This document shows positions 7,832 to 16,459 of a stretch of DNA of 63,218 bases, in pieces. Where the stretch lies: the IMG/VR virus record IMGVR_UViG_3300046791_000289, positions 1-63,218 of that record. One strand, 5' to 3'. Below the pieces are notes generated by a model that had not been told where the DNA came from, made no database searches, and worked only from the letters and a program-made list of their open reading frames with translations. The first letter of the stretch is position 1, and each line of letters opens with the position of its first letter. Made by a program: the position numbers and the translations under genes. This DNA comes from a virus.

Positions 7832-7898
7832 TCGCCATGCGAAACCGGAGGGGTTCGCGGCGGTGCCCGCTCACCGCCGGCATGGAGGCGTGCGCCCG

Positions 7899-8873
7899 AT
7901 GACCATCGACGTCGAGCACGACCACTACGTGCGCGTGTGGACGCGGGACACGGTGACGTGGTCGCTCCTCTCGTGGGAGGCGCGCGCCGTGCTCGTCCTC
8001 GCCTTGCGCAAGGCCGATCGGGCCGGGCTCATCCCGCATCAAGGCGCGTTCGCGCGTGGCCTCGCCGCGGTGATCGGCGGCGGCATTCCGGTGGAGGTCG
8101 TCGAGCGTGCGCTCGCCCAGCTCCAACTCCAGCCGCCGGACGCCACGGACACGCCGGTGATCGTGGCCACGTCCGCCTGCTACGTGTTCCCGCGGTTCGT
8201 GGCGCTCCAGGAGTCCCGCGCGAGCGACAAGAAACGCCAGCGCGAGGCGCGTGCGCGGCGCCGAGACTTCGCCCTCCGCGACTCGCGGATGACTGGCGCG
8301 ATCGTCACGTCGCGTGACACGACGTCACCGGACGTGACCGAACCAACCGAAACCGTCACGCCGTGCTGTGCTGTGCTCTCTGATCCGGAGGATCCGGATC
8401 AGATCTCAGATCAGGCCCCGTCTATCCCTCCTCTCCAACTGGAGGTCGATCGAGATCTTCCGCGGAGCCCCAAGCCGGCCAAGACCCGGCGACCGCTCGA
8501 CCCTGTCCAGCTTCCGATCGGCGAGGTCGTGCTCGCCCTGCCATGCCTCCGCGGCGTCGAGTACGCGATCACCGCGCCCGTGCTCGCCGAGTTCCGCGGC
8601 GTCTATCCCGGCGTCGACGTAGAGCAGGAGGCCCGCAAGGCCCGGCTCTGGCTCCTCGCCGATCCGAGCCGGTGGAAAACGCTCCGCGGCGCCCGGCGGT
8701 TCCTCACGTCGTGGATCGACCGCGCGCAGAACCAGTCACGCGGCACCGGACTCGCGCGCGGCACCGGCGAGTGGTCGCGGCGGACGATCGAGGCCGCCGA
8801 GCGCGATCGCCTCGCCGCCGAGTCACACCCCGCGGTCGACGATCGCCCACCGCCCGACGACGAGGATGCATGA
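7899..8873 (+). CDS. Phage replication initiator-like protein
   Basis: 324 residues from ATG at 7899, preceded by GGAGG. The N-terminal 110 residues resemble a phage replisome-organiser winged helix (WSLLSWEARAVLVLALRKAD). A low-complexity linker rich in Thr/Pro/Asp follows. A C-terminal domain (YPGVDVEQEARKARLWLL, then RKARL/FLTSWIDRAQ) is typical of lambda O/DnaT-like replication proteins. The linker DNA carries a phased repeat cluster (8303-8359) that may be the origin, as in lambdoid O genes. The stop overlaps the next ATG. Confidence 0.7.
   Translation: MTIDVEHDHYVRVWTRDTVTWSLLSWEARAVLVLALRKADRAGLIPHQGAFARGLAAVIGGGIPVEVVERALAQLQLQPPDATDTPVIVATSACYVFPRFVALQESRASDKKRQREARARRRDFALRDSRMTGAIVTSRDTTSPDVTEPTETVTPCCAVLSDPEDPDQISDQAPSIPPLQLEVDRDLPRSPKPAKTRRPLDPVQLPIGEVVLALPCLRGVEYAITAPVLAEFRGVYPGVDVEQEARKARLWLLADPSRWKTLRGARRFLTSWIDRAQNQSRGTGLARGTGEWSRRTIEAAERDRLAAESHPAVDDRPPPDDEDA
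8303..8417. other. Candidate replication origin inside the initiator gene
   Basis: CGTCAC/CGTGAC elements begin at 8303, 8313, 8323 and 8333, exactly 10 bp apart and alternating in orientation, with another at 8354. The first pair forms CGTCACGTCGCGTGAC, a match to the palindrome found at 20314, 20367 and 24511. They are followed by a relatively AT-richer stretch (8341-8360) and direct repeats of GATCCGG and TCAGATC (8382-8417). Position in the linker of the initiator mirrors the lambda origin. Function is inference. Confidence 0.4.
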
Positions 8874-9463
8874 CGCACGTGGAGGCCACGATGTTCGCGC
8901 GGATCATCTGCGGCATGTATGCCGTGCACACCGCCAAGCTGGGCGAGCAAGGGCGCGACGATATGGCGATCGCCTACCAGCTCGCGCTCCACGACGTCGC
9001 GAACGGCGACGCGATGGCCGCGCTCCAGCGCCACGCGAAGTCATCGCGGTTCGTGCCGACGCCCGCGGAGATCCGATCGGAGATCGTGGCGATGCGCCTC
9101 GGACGCGCCCGCAAGGGGATCGAGGCCTGGGGCGACGTCGTGGAGGCCAAGCGCTCGTGCGGGCACCACGACGCCCATGGTTCGCTCACGATGATCCCGG
9201 TGCGCGAGTTCTCCACCGCGCCGACGGTCGCCGAATTCATGTTTGCGGATCCGCTCGTCCATGACGTCGTGGCCGTGCTCGGCTGGCGCGACCTCGTGGA
9301 CTCCGAGTCCGTCGCCTCCGACCGCGCGCGCTTCGCGGAGATCTACGACGAGCGCGCCGCCGACGCGCGCAAGGAGGCGACGATCGCCAGCCCGGAAGTG
9401 CTGCGCACGATCGGCGCCCCCGCCCAACCCCAGCTCGCCGCTGGACGAAAGACCAAGCCATGA
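8870..9463 (+). CDS. Helicase-loader-like replication protein
   Basis: 197 residues; ATGA overlap with the initiator. The N-terminal half is helical, with a segment reading ALQRHAKSSRFVPTPAEIRS. A short PTPAEI motif after a helical repeat is common in phage proteins next to replication initiators that resemble replicative-helicase loaders/inhibitors such as SPP1 G39P. The C-terminus is charged and Ala-rich. The call rests on this motif and its neighbour. Confidence 0.5.
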   Translation: MTHVEATMFARIICGMYAVHTAKLGEQGRDDMAIAYQLALHDVANGDAMAALQRHAKSSRFVPTPAEIRSEIVAMRLGRARKGIEAWGDVVEAKRSCGHHDAHGSLTMIPVREFSTAPTVAEFMFADPLVHDVVAVLGWRDLVDSESVASDRARFAEIYDERAADARKEATIASPEVLRTIGAPAQPQLAAGRKTKP

Positions 9464-9987
9464 CCGACGACCAGACCGACCGAGCCAGCGAGTTGCTTCG
9501 GCAAATCTCGATCGGCTCCACGCTCTCCGCTGCGGCGCACGCCCACGCCGTCAAGATCTTCGCGCACGAGGGTCCTGTGTTCCTCCGCGAGGCGATCGCC
9601 GAGATCCGCACGTGGGAGCCGTTCAAGGCCGCCACGCGCAAGGTGATCGCCGATCTCCAGGCGGACCATGCCGTCATGCGCGTGGCGCTCGGCGAATCGG
9701 AGTTGCGGGCGGACCGCCTCGCCACGCGCAACGCGGAGATCGAGGCCGAACTCCAGGCGCTCCGGGCGCGCGCGGCGGCACTCGACCTCGATCTCTCCTC
9801 CTCGCGCATGACTGGGCAGGGCCTGGGGATCGAGGTCGATCGACTCAAGGCCGAGCGCGCGCGGGATCGCCTGGCGGTGCGTGCGGAGATGCAACGAGAG
9901 GCGGAACGCGAGGTCGCCTCCGAGGTCCACAAGGAGGAGCGAGCGGCGGCGGTCAACGCCCAGCGCGGCAAGGACGGCGGCCAGTGA
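9460..9987 (+). CDS. Coiled-coil hypothetical protein
   Basis: 175 residues, ATGA overlap. From about residue 60 to the end the sequence is almost entirely Ala/Arg/Glu/Leu heptads, consistent with a long coiled coil. The N-terminal 60 residues are a small helical domain. Located between a helicase-loader-like gene and the methyltransferase; function unknown. Confidence 0.7.
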   Translation: MTDDQTDRASELLRQISIGSTLSAAAHAHAVKIFAHEGPVFLREAIAEIRTWEPFKAATRKVIADLQADHAVMRVALGESELRADRLATRNAEIEAELQALRARAAALDLDLSSSRMTGQGLGIEVDRLKAERARDRLAVRAEMQREAEREVASEVHKEERAAAVNAQRGKDGGQ

Positions 9988-10292
9988 CCGACGCCCAACG
10001 CAAGGCCGCACGCACCATCGTCGAGGCATGCCGCGGATCCAAGCATGAGCACTCGGCGCCGGTCACCGCTCTCCGGCTCGCCCTCGACGAGATCGATCTA
10101 CTGAACGATCTATCGGCGGTGGTCGTGATGCGAATCGTTCGCCTCGAACTCGAAAAGGCCGGCGTCGATCCGGCATCACAGCCGACGTCAGCGATCACGT
10201 CGCTCTGTAGGGCGGCGCTGACTGACGCCCTCGAGCGCGCCCAGGCGCTCGCCACGTTCCGCGCGTCGCCGCCGCACAAGGCGGAAAACTGA
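9984..10292 (+). CDS. Small helical hypothetical protein
   Basis: 102 residues from GTG at 9984, GTGA overlap. Predominantly helical, no cysteine cluster or membrane segment. Its stop TGA overlaps the ATG of the methyltransferase (TGATG). Unknown function. Confidence 0.7.
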   Translation: MTDAQRKAARTIVEACRGSKHEHSAPVTALRLALDEIDLLNDLSAVVVMRIVRLELEKAGVDPASQPTSAITSLCRAALTDALERAQALATFRASPPHKAEN

Positions 10293-11005
10293 TGTCCTCG
10301 CTCCGCAAGAGCGCACGCACGGCCGTGATCGACGTCGGCGGCGATGGGCCGATGGTGCTCTCGCTCCCCGATGCGCTCGCCGAGATCGCGCGCCTCAACG
10401 CGATCGTCGAGCGCAAGTCGGCGCGGGAGTCGGCGATCGCCGCGCTCACGAGCGAGGACACCGACGAGTGGTGCACGCCGGCCTGGATCTGCGCGCTGGC
10501 GCGCCAGCTCTCGCTCACCGGCCGGATCGGGCTCGACCCATGTTGGAACCCGCGCTCGCTCACAGAGCCGGGCCGATGGCTCACCGAGCGTGAGGACGGC
10601 CTGTCCCGATCGTGGCGCGACATCGTGCATGGCTGGGCCGTTATCGATGCGCCAGGCGATGGCCTCGACGTGACCGGAGGCCTCACCTACGTGAACCCGC
10701 CCTACTCGGCGATGGCCGCATGGGTGGCCAAGATCCGGCGCGAGGCCGCCGCCCCGCTCGAGATCCTGTCGCTCGTGAAGGTCGCGACGGACACGCGGTG
10801 GTGGTCGTCGCTCGTGTGGCGCTCGGCGAGCGCGGTGGCGTTCTTGTACAAGCGCCTCGCGCACGCGCGGAACGACGGCACCGGCGGGCCCTCCGTCGAG
10901 GTGAAGGGGAGCACGTTCGCGAGCGCGCTCGTGTACCACGGCTTTCGCGCGGACCGGTTTCGCGAGCTGGTCGCGCCGCACGGCGCGGTGGTCGTGCTGC
11001 GATGA
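10292..11005 (+). CDS. Phage Dam-like N6-adenine DNA methyltransferase
   Basis: 237 residues. The C-terminal 180 residues carry the phage adenine methyltransferase pattern: DEWCTP (about 58-63), GLDPCWNP (about 80-87) and catalytic NPPYS (135-139), which flips and methylates adenine using S-adenosylmethionine. The N-terminal 50 residues are an extra helix with a LARL-type repeat. It may protect phage DNA from host restriction or mark replicated DNA. Confidence 0.85.
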   Translation: MSSLRKSARTAVIDVGGDGPMVLSLPDALAEIARLNAIVERKSARESAIAALTSEDTDEWCTPAWICALARQLSLTGRIGLDPCWNPRSLTEPGRWLTEREDGLSRSWRDIVHGWAVIDAPGDGLDVTGGLTYVNPPYSAMAAWVAKIRREAAAPLEILSLVKVATDTRWWSSLVWRSASAVAFLYKRLAHARNDGTGGPSVEVKGSTFASALVYHGFRADRFRELVAPHGAVVVLR

Positions 11006-11349
11006 GTGTCATTGCACCGCCGCGTCCGATCCGTGCCGTCGTCGAGATCATGTGCGCTGACTGTCCGTTTCACACGGACGGCGGCATCGCGGCGAACCAT
11101 CCCGAGTTGCCGGCGATTATCGAATCGGCCGAGCGCGGCAATCCGTTCATGTGCCACGAGACAGCGCTGAAGGATGCCAGGACGAGGCTCACGTCCGCTG
11201 GCGATCCAGACGGCATCCAGCCCCACATGAAGCTTTGCCGCGGCGCCCGCGTGCGCCAACTCGCGGCCTGGCGCGAGCGCGTCATCGCATCGGGTCACAC
11301 GCCAGGACCCAGCCCCCGATACACCGTTCCGAGCGAGGAGGAGTCATGA
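11002..11349 (+). CDS. Small Cys-rich protein, DUF6283-like
   Basis: 115 residues, ATGA overlap. The pattern is CADCPFHTDGGI, then a FMCHETA segment and LCRGAR, i.e. CxxCPF then CH then CxG. This resembles a common phage and bacterial family (DUF6283) thought to bind metal. Function unknown. In the DNA-metabolism operon between the methyltransferase and another zinc-finger protein. Confidence 0.6.
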   Translation: MSVIAPPRPIRAVVEIMCADCPFHTDGGIAANHPELPAIIESAERGNPFMCHETALKDARTRLTSAGDPDGIQPHMKLCRGARVRQLAAWRERVIASGHTPGPSPRYTVPSEEES

Positions 11350-11861
11350 TCGATCCGGCGCTCGACACCGACGCGGCCCAGCCCGCGCCGACGCCAGCCG
11401 CGGAGGCCCAGGTCGACGGCCTCGCCGCGATGGGCTTCGACGTCGATGAGCCGGATATGATGGTCCCGTGCATGTACTGCAAGATCCCCACGGCGATCGT
11501 CGGCGGCTGTATCGCGATGATCCGGTCGTGGAACCGCAAGGAGGCGCGCAAGGTGGGCGAGTTGGGCGATCTCGGCATCCGGTACAAGCCCGACCTCATC
11601 CGTCTGTCCGAGGTGATCCCGTGCGATGCCTGCATCCCGCGCAAGCGCGCGGAGATCGCGGGCGCCACGCTCGACACCAGCTACAAGGCGCGGCTCCTGC
11701 TCAATCAGATCCGCGCGGGGAGCGGGCTCGAGCCCGACGAGGACGCCGTGGCCTGGCTCGTCGAGAACGGCTACAAGTCCTCGCTGGAGGCCGCGCGGCT
11801 CTCGCGCAAGGCGATCCGCCTCGCGCCGACGCTGCACCATTCCGATCGGGGTGACCGATGA
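11346..11861 (+). CDS. Zinc-finger-like hypothetical protein
   Basis: 171 residues. Two CxxC knuckles (PCMYC about residue 42-45 and PCDAC about 93-96) could hold one zinc ion. The N-terminal 35 residues are acidic and Pro/Ala-rich. The C-terminal half is helical with EDAVAWLVENGY. No family recognised. Overlaps the neighbours by ATGA on both sides. Confidence 0.65.
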   Translation: MIDPALDTDAAQPAPTPAAEAQVDGLAAMGFDVDEPDMMVPCMYCKIPTAIVGGCIAMIRSWNRKEARKVGELGDLGIRYKPDLIRLSEVIPCDACIPRKRAEIAGATLDTSYKARLLLNQIRAGSGLEPDEDAVAWLVENGYKSSLEAARLSRKAIRLAPTLHHSDRGDR

Positions 11862-12634
11862 TCGTGCTAGAGCCTGGCCAACGTGTGGTCTCTCAGTTCT
11901 CATGCGGAGCTGCTTCCGCCTGCGCAACCAAAATCGCGATCGAGCGCTATGGCGATGCCGTCCATGTACTGAATGCGTTCCTGGCGTCCGAGGACGCCGA
12001 TAATCGGCGATTCCTCGCCGACTGCGAACGGTGGTTTGGTCGATCCTCGGTAGTCGTGCGCGATCAGAAGTACGGAGCATCCGCGATCAATGTCCTCCGC
12101 AAGCGCCGCTTCATCGTCAACCGCAATGGCGCCCCATGCTCAAAGGCCCTCAAGCGCGATGTCCTAGCTGCGTACAACCTCCCCACTGACCTCCTCGTGA
12201 TCGGGTTCACCTCCGATCCCAGGGACGAGGATCGGCTGGGCCGGTACATCGACGCAAATCCAGGCGTCCATGTGTGGGCGCCGCTCATCGAGGCCGGTCT
12301 CTCTAAGCGCGATTGCTATGCGCATCTCACGGCGGCCGGGATCGAGTTGCCGCGGATGTACCGACTCGGATACCGCAACGCGAATTGCCCTGGATGCCCC
12401 AAGGGCGGCATGGGGTACTGGAATCGCATCCGTATAGACTTTCCAGGTGTGTTCGAGGACATGGCATCGCTCCAAGATGAATTGGGGCCAGGATCGTATT
12501 TCTTCCGCGACCGTGCGACCGGAGAACGGATCTCCCTACGTATGCTTCCGTCGGATGCCGGTCGCTTCGATGAAGAGAAGCCGTTTGAGTGCGGTGCGGT
12601 CTGCGAATGGCCCGAGGGCGAGGTATCGCCATGA
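11858..12634 (+). CDS. PAPS-reductase-like PP-loop protein
   Basis: 258 residues. VVSQFSCGAASA (about 10-21) is the modified PP-loop typical of phage phosphoadenosine phosphosulfate reductase-like proteins, in place of SGGKDS. A second signature, NCPGCPKGGMGYWN (about 175-190), follows. Relatives bind ATP/PAPS and some take part in sulfur chemistry such as DNA phosphorothioation or cysteine synthesis. Its base composition looks slightly less GC-rich than its neighbours, perhaps a recent acquisition. Overlaps neighbours by ATGA. Confidence 0.8.
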   Translation: MIVLEPGQRVVSQFSCGAASACATKIAIERYGDAVHVLNAFLASEDADNRRFLADCERWFGRSSVVVRDQKYGASAINVLRKRRFIVNRNGAPCSKALKRDVLAAYNLPTDLLVIGFTSDPRDEDRLGRYIDANPGVHVWAPLIEAGLSKRDCYAHLTAAGIELPRMYRLGYRNANCPGCPKGGMGYWNRIRIDFPGVFEDMASLQDELGPGSYFFRDRATGERISLRMLPSDAGRFDEEKPFECGAVCEWPEGEVSP

Positions 12635-13095
12635 TCGTCGTCGTCAAGGGCCAGAAGCCGGTGGCGTTCGGGTCGTTCATCGTGCGGCTCGCCAAGGCGA
12701 CGGCGAAGGCCCCGCGGCCGCGCGCGTTCGTGGTGCCGGCGAACGATGCCGAGTTGCGGAAGTGGCAGCGCGCCGTGCGCCGCGCCGCCGAGCTGGCGCG
12801 CGCGGCGGCGAACGAACGCCCGATCGACGGCCCGTGTGTGGCGCGGATGCGCTTCATGATCCCGCGTCCGCCGCACCATTTCGAGGGCGGGATCCGCCTC
12901 CATGACAAGCCGCATTGGCCCGTGCTCCAGCGCCGTGACGACGTCGACAAGTTCGTGCGCGCCGTCCTCGACGCGATCACCGGCCCGATCGTCGACGACG
13001 ACGCGCGGATCGTGCGCATCGTCGCCGAAAAGGTCTACGTCGACGACGTAGCGGAGGCGGGCGTCTCTCTCGACGTGCACCGGGTGACCTCGTGA
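12631..13095 (+). CDS. rusA: RusA-like Holliday junction resolvase
   Basis: 154 residues. The RusA fold signature is present: RRDDVDKFVRAVLDAI (about 101-116) with acidic metal ligands, then GPIVDDDARI (118-127) and K134. RusA cuts four-way junctions as a dimer; in phage it resolves recombination intermediates before packaging. It follows the PAPS-reductase-like gene with an ATGA overlap. Confidence 0.85.
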   Translation: MIVVVKGQKPVAFGSFIVRLAKATAKAPRPRAFVVPANDAELRKWQRAVRRAAELARAAANERPIDGPCVARMRFMIPRPPHHFEGGIRLHDKPHWPVLQRRDDVDKFVRAVLDAITGPIVDDDARIVRIVAEKVYVDDVAEAGVSLDVHRVTS

Positions 13096-13283
13096 CCGCC
13101 CTCGATCGCTGGCGTGAGTTCGTTCTGGCGGTTCGCGCTCGGTTCTGTCATCGCACGCCGACGTGGAACGGGAGGCCTTGCACGCCCGGGTCCGTGCTCT
13201 GTGCGAGCGCACAGGCTGGAGAGCCGTACGTTTTCACGTGCTGGAGTTGCGATGGCGCTCTCACAACTGGCGGGCCGACGTGA
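13092..13283 (+). CDS. Small hypothetical protein with CxxC
   Basis: 63 residues from GTG at 13092, GTGA overlap with rusA. Contains FCHRTPTWNGRPC and FTCWSCDG, so four cysteines and one histidine could form a zinc knuckle. Its stop overlaps the next GTG. A longer reading in another frame (from 13163) covers this region, but coupling favours this gene. Confidence 0.5.
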   Translation: MTALDRWREFVLAVRARFCHRTPTWNGRPCTPGSVLCASAQAGEPYVFTCWSCDGALTTGGPT

Positions 13284-13720
13284 CCCGCCTCGTGTTCGCC
13301 ACGCTGATCGAGTACTCGCCCCAGGCCAGGCCCGGCGAGGGCCTCTATCGGCTCCGCGTGCAGGCGGAGGATCGTCACGTCGAGGTGCGCGCGCTCCCGA
13401 TCGGCGACACGCCCGGCGAGCCGTGGATCGTGGCGTGCGCGGACACCGTGCTCCAACGCCGGATCGGCGCGTGCGGCGCCACCGTCGCGCACGCGCTCGC
13501 CGAGATCGAGGACGCGATCGCGCTCTGGCGTGCCGGGCGCATGCCGCGGATCGCGGTCACCGGCGACTCGCGCGATCCGCCACCGCCCACCGAACTCCGC
13601 CCGCTCGAGGCCTGGCCCGCGAGCGTACCGACTCCAGTCTCCGCCGCGCCGGCATCCCGCCACGCGCGACTCGTACTCGACGCGGCGCAAGCACGCCGCG
13701 GAAAGGTTCCGACGACATGA
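13280..13720 (+). CDS. Hypothetical protein, 146 aa
   Basis: GTG at 13280 overlaps the preceding stop. The first 95 residues look like a compact alpha/beta domain (RLVFATLIEYSPQ, then LYRLRVQAEDRHVEV, then a helical LAEIEDAIALWRAG), the rest a Pro-rich basic tail. No family recognised. An upstream GTG at 13163 in the same frame is possible. Confidence 0.6.
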   Translation: MTRLVFATLIEYSPQARPGEGLYRLRVQAEDRHVEVRALPIGDTPGEPWIVACADTVLQRRIGACGATVAHALAEIEDAIALWRAGRMPRIAVTGDSRDPPPPTELRPLEAWPASVPTPVSAAPASRHARLVLDAAQARRGKVPTT

Positions 13721-14541
13721 GCGACGCACAGACCAACATCCCGATCGACGACAACACCCCCCCTAAGGTGGTTTACAAGACCATCACGCGCGAGCTGGCG
13801 GTCGTGCTCTCCTCGAAGGAGATCAACGTGGTTGCGCGCGAGGTGGGGCGCAAGACCACGCTCCTCCGCTCGATGCAGGATGCCAAGAAGGCCGAGGGCA
13901 TCCGGCGCAAGGCGGAGATCGACGAGGTGGACTCCGACATCAAGCGCATGTGCACCGTGCTGGAGAGCGGCAAGGAACTCCGCCCCGTCGAGTGCCGCGA
14001 GTTTTTCGAGAGCGGCTCGATGGTCGTCATGCGCGTGGACACCGCGGAGCGGATCTCGATCCGCCCGGCGTCGATGCAGGATCGCCAGATCGCGTTTGGC
14101 GGGCTCGGCGGCGAGAGCGCCGACACCTCGCACGCGCCGGACGATGACTCGATGGGCGACCTCGCGGCCGCCTCGCGCAACGCGGCGGGCGACGGCGCGA
14201 CCGCCGACGAGCCCGCGGAGTCCGACGGCACCGGCATCGTGCGCGACGACACCGGCGAGCGCGTGGGCGCGGTCGTGTCGTCGTCGGTCGGCGCGGGCGT
14301 CTTTGTTGGAGATGGTAGCGAGGATGGCGAACTCGCACCGGGCCAGCGTGACCCGGAGGATCAGGGCGAGTCCGTGATCGAGTACGACGACGGCCCGCCC
14401 GAGGATCGCGGCGTCGCGATCGCGACGATCGGCGAGGCTGTCGCCGCCAAGGAGGCCAGCAAGCGCAAGGCGGGCAAGCCCAAGGCGAAGGCCGCCAAGC
14501 CCGCGCCCAAGGCCAAGCCGGCCAAGGCGAAGCGCCGGTGA
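13717..14541 (+). CDS. Hypothetical protein with histone-H1-like tail
   Basis: 274 residues, ATGA overlap. The N-terminal 115 residues are helical with a KRxAEI/EVDSDIKRM region. The middle (about 125-235) is an acidic, Gly/Asp-rich linker. The last 30 residues alternate Lys, Ala and Pro like histone H1 or AlgP tails, suggesting nonspecific DNA binding. Role unknown; it might coat or compact DNA. Confidence 0.7.
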   Translation: MSDAQTNIPIDDNTPPKVVYKTITRELAVVLSSKEINVVAREVGRKTTLLRSMQDAKKAEGIRRKAEIDEVDSDIKRMCTVLESGKELRPVECREFFESGSMVVMRVDTAERISIRPASMQDRQIAFGGLGGESADTSHAPDDDSMGDLAAASRNAAGDGATADEPAESDGTGIVRDDTGERVGAVVSSSVGAGVFVGDGSEDGELAPGQRDPEDQGESVIEYDDGPPEDRGVAIATIGEAVAAKEASKRKAGKPKAKAAKPAPKAKPAKAKRR

Positions 14542-14930
14542 GCCCGCGCGCGCCGTCGCCGGTCGGGTTCCGTGAGGTGGTGATCGTCGCGCTCGCCAGC
14601 GCGATCGGGATCGTCGTCGCGATAGGGCTCCATGAGGAGCGGATCGCGCGGGAGGATCGTGATCACATGACCGAGGTGCGCCAGCTCCTGGCCGCGAGCG
14701 AGGCGCGCACCGCGCTCGCGCTCGCGCTGGCCGCGGCGCACGCCCGGCCTCACGCGGACCCGCCGGCGATCGGCGCGCTGATCGATCGCACGGAGTACCT
14801 CCGCGCGATCATGGCGGCGACGTGCAAGCCCGACGGCTACGGCTGGCGGGTGGCGCTTCCGGCGCCGCCGCCCGGCTGGCCCGCGATCCCGCCACCGGAT
14901 CGCACGGGCGCCTGGGCGTCGCCGCCCTGA
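14538..14930 (+). CDS. Single-pass membrane protein, small
   Basis: 130 residues from GTG at 14538. Residues about 13-31 (VVIVALASAIGIVVAIGL) form a membrane helix, followed by a charged helical region and a Pro/Trp-rich C-terminus. With one N-terminal anchor, the rest is probably periplasmic or cytoplasmic. Function unknown. Confidence 0.6.
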   Translation: MSPRAPSPVGFREVVIVALASAIGIVVAIGLHEERIAREDRDHMTEVRQLLAASEARTALALALAAAHARPHADPPAIGALIDRTEYLRAIMAATCKPDGYGWRVALPAPPPGWPAIPPPDRTGAWASPP

Positions 14931-14964
14931 TCGCACGACATCTAACCAACCCGAGGGGTCCCAC

Positions 14965-15711
14965 ATGCAAGCCAGCACCGATCGCGCGCCGCCGCGCGCA
15001 TCCATCCCGATCAATCTCACCGCCCGCGAGGCCTTCGCGATCGGCCAGCATTGCAAGGTCAGCCCGACGACGATCGAGGGCCAGCCCGCGGCCGCGCTCC
15101 TCGTCGCGTTCGCGCCGACGCCGCTGGACTCCGAGCCGGCGCCGCTCCTCCCCATCGTGGGGCCGCTGGGCTCGCGCGTGCTCGCGCTGTCATCGCTCCC
15201 GATCGAGATCTACCTCCGCCGGTTCGCGCGGGTCTGGCTCCAGGATCCGCGCTCGGTCGCGCCAGCCTGCGACGATCCGATCATCGCGGCATCCTGGTAC
15301 GCGGCCGGGCTCCTCCAGACCTGGAAAGGACACCCGATCGTCCTGATCGGTGAGTTCGTGCGGCGCGCGTTCGCGCTCGCGCTCGAGGGCGTGGGGCTGG
15401 CGAGCGAGGCCGCATCCGTGCGGCACATGCCCGACCGCAGCACGATCGGCGGGCGGGTTCCCCTCGTGCCGTCGCTCTCCTGGATCGAGAACACGAACGC
15501 GGCCAGCCTCCGCACGCGCGCACAGAACGACGTGCGCGCGATCCTGCGCGGCGCCGCGACGATCGACACGCCCCCGTGTCCGACGTGCCAGAGCACGATC
15601 GGCGAGGTCGAGCCGGTCACGGCGATGACGTGCCTCTCGTGCCGCTCCTACCTCCGCCGCCAGACCGACATCGTGACCGGCGCGCCCGGGGGCTGGGTCG
15701 TGATCCGATGA
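14965..15711 (+). CDS. Hypothetical protein with C-terminal zinc ribbon
   Basis: 248 residues from ATG at 14965. An N-terminal alpha/beta region is followed by helices and a C-terminal CPTC...CLSC ribbon (about 206-232). The gap before it (14931-14964) contains GAGGGG-like purines as a ribosome site. No family recognised. The stop overlaps the DUF1643 gene. Confidence 0.65.
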   Translation: MQASTDRAPPRASIPINLTAREAFAIGQHCKVSPTTIEGQPAAALLVAFAPTPLDSEPAPLLPIVGPLGSRVLALSSLPIEIYLRRFARVWLQDPRSVAPACDDPIIAASWYAAGLLQTWKGHPIVLIGEFVRRAFALALEGVGLASEAASVRHMPDRSTIGGRVPLVPSLSWIENTNAASLRTRAQNDVRAILRGAATIDTPPCPTCQSTIGEVEPVTAMTCLSCRSYLRRQTDIVTGAPGGWVVIR

Positions 15712-16280
15712 GCTACACCGACGGCCTCCACCGGATCAGCACGCACAACGGCCTGGAGGCGTGCGACCGGGCCGAGTTCTCCGCGTGCGGGCACTACCGC
15801 TACACCCTCGATCGGATCGTCGAGGTCGGCGAGCGGCGGCCCGAGCGCGTCACGTTCGTGATGCTCAACCCGTCGACGGCCGACGCGACCTCGAACGACG
15901 CCACGCTCCGCCGGTGCCTCGCGTTCGCCGCGCGCTGGGGCATGGGCGCGCTCCGGGTCGTGAACGCCTACGCCTGGCGCTCGACCGATCCGATCGCGAT
16001 GGCCGCGGCTCGGACGCGCGGCGTCGACGTGATCGGCCCGCTCAACGATGAGCGCATCGCCGAGAGCGTGACGCCCGAGCTGGCCGCGCGCGTGATCGTC
16101 GCCTGGGGCGCCCACTGCGAGCCCGCGCGCGCCCAGGCGATCTACGCAGCGATCAAGCGCACCCGCGGTGCGGAGCCGCTCGCGCTCATCGTGACCAGCG
16201 CAGGCGCGCCCGGCCATCCGCTCCGCCTCGCCGGCGATCGCGTACCCCAGCCCTGGCGGCCGCCCGGAGCACAGTCGTGA
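15708..16280 (+). CDS. DUF1643 domain protein
   Basis: 190 residues. Family hallmarks are in order: FVMLNPSTADA (about 48-58), NDATLRRCLAFA, WGMGALRVVNAYAWRSTDP, RVIVAWGAHC and a C-terminal GHPLRL...PQPW. DUF1643 proteins are widespread in phages and bacteria. Their biochemical role is not established to my knowledge. Overlaps neighbours by ATGA and GTGA. Confidence 0.85.
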   Translation: MSYTDGLHRISTHNGLEACDRAEFSACGHYRYTLDRIVEVGERRPERVTFVMLNPSTADATSNDATLRRCLAFAARWGMGALRVVNAYAWRSTDPIAMAAARTRGVDVIGPLNDERIAESVTPELAARVIVAWGAHCEPARAQAIYAAIKRTRGAEPLALIVTSAGAPGHPLRLAGDRVPQPWRPPGAQS

Positions 16281-16459
16281 TCGCGATCCGGGTCATGGTC
16301 GACGGCGAGCCGCTGATCCTCACCGTGGAGGACGGCGCCGCCGAGATCCGCCGCGAGCGCGCGCCACGCCACACCCGCACGACCTCGACGAACGTACCGA
16401 TCATGCTCAACGGCGTCTCGTCGTCGGTCTCCGTCGCGGTCGAGGTGATCGACCTGTGA
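16277..16459 (+). CDS. Small hypothetical protein, 60 aa
   Basis: GTG at 16277, overlapping on both sides. It is nearly all beta-strand pattern with a basic middle (RRERAPRHTRTT). No recognised family. Retained because of perfect coupling and coding-like codon choice. Confidence 0.6.
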   Translation: MIAIRVMVDGEPLILTVEDGAAEIRRERAPRHTRTTSTNVPIMLNGVSSSVSVAVEVIDL

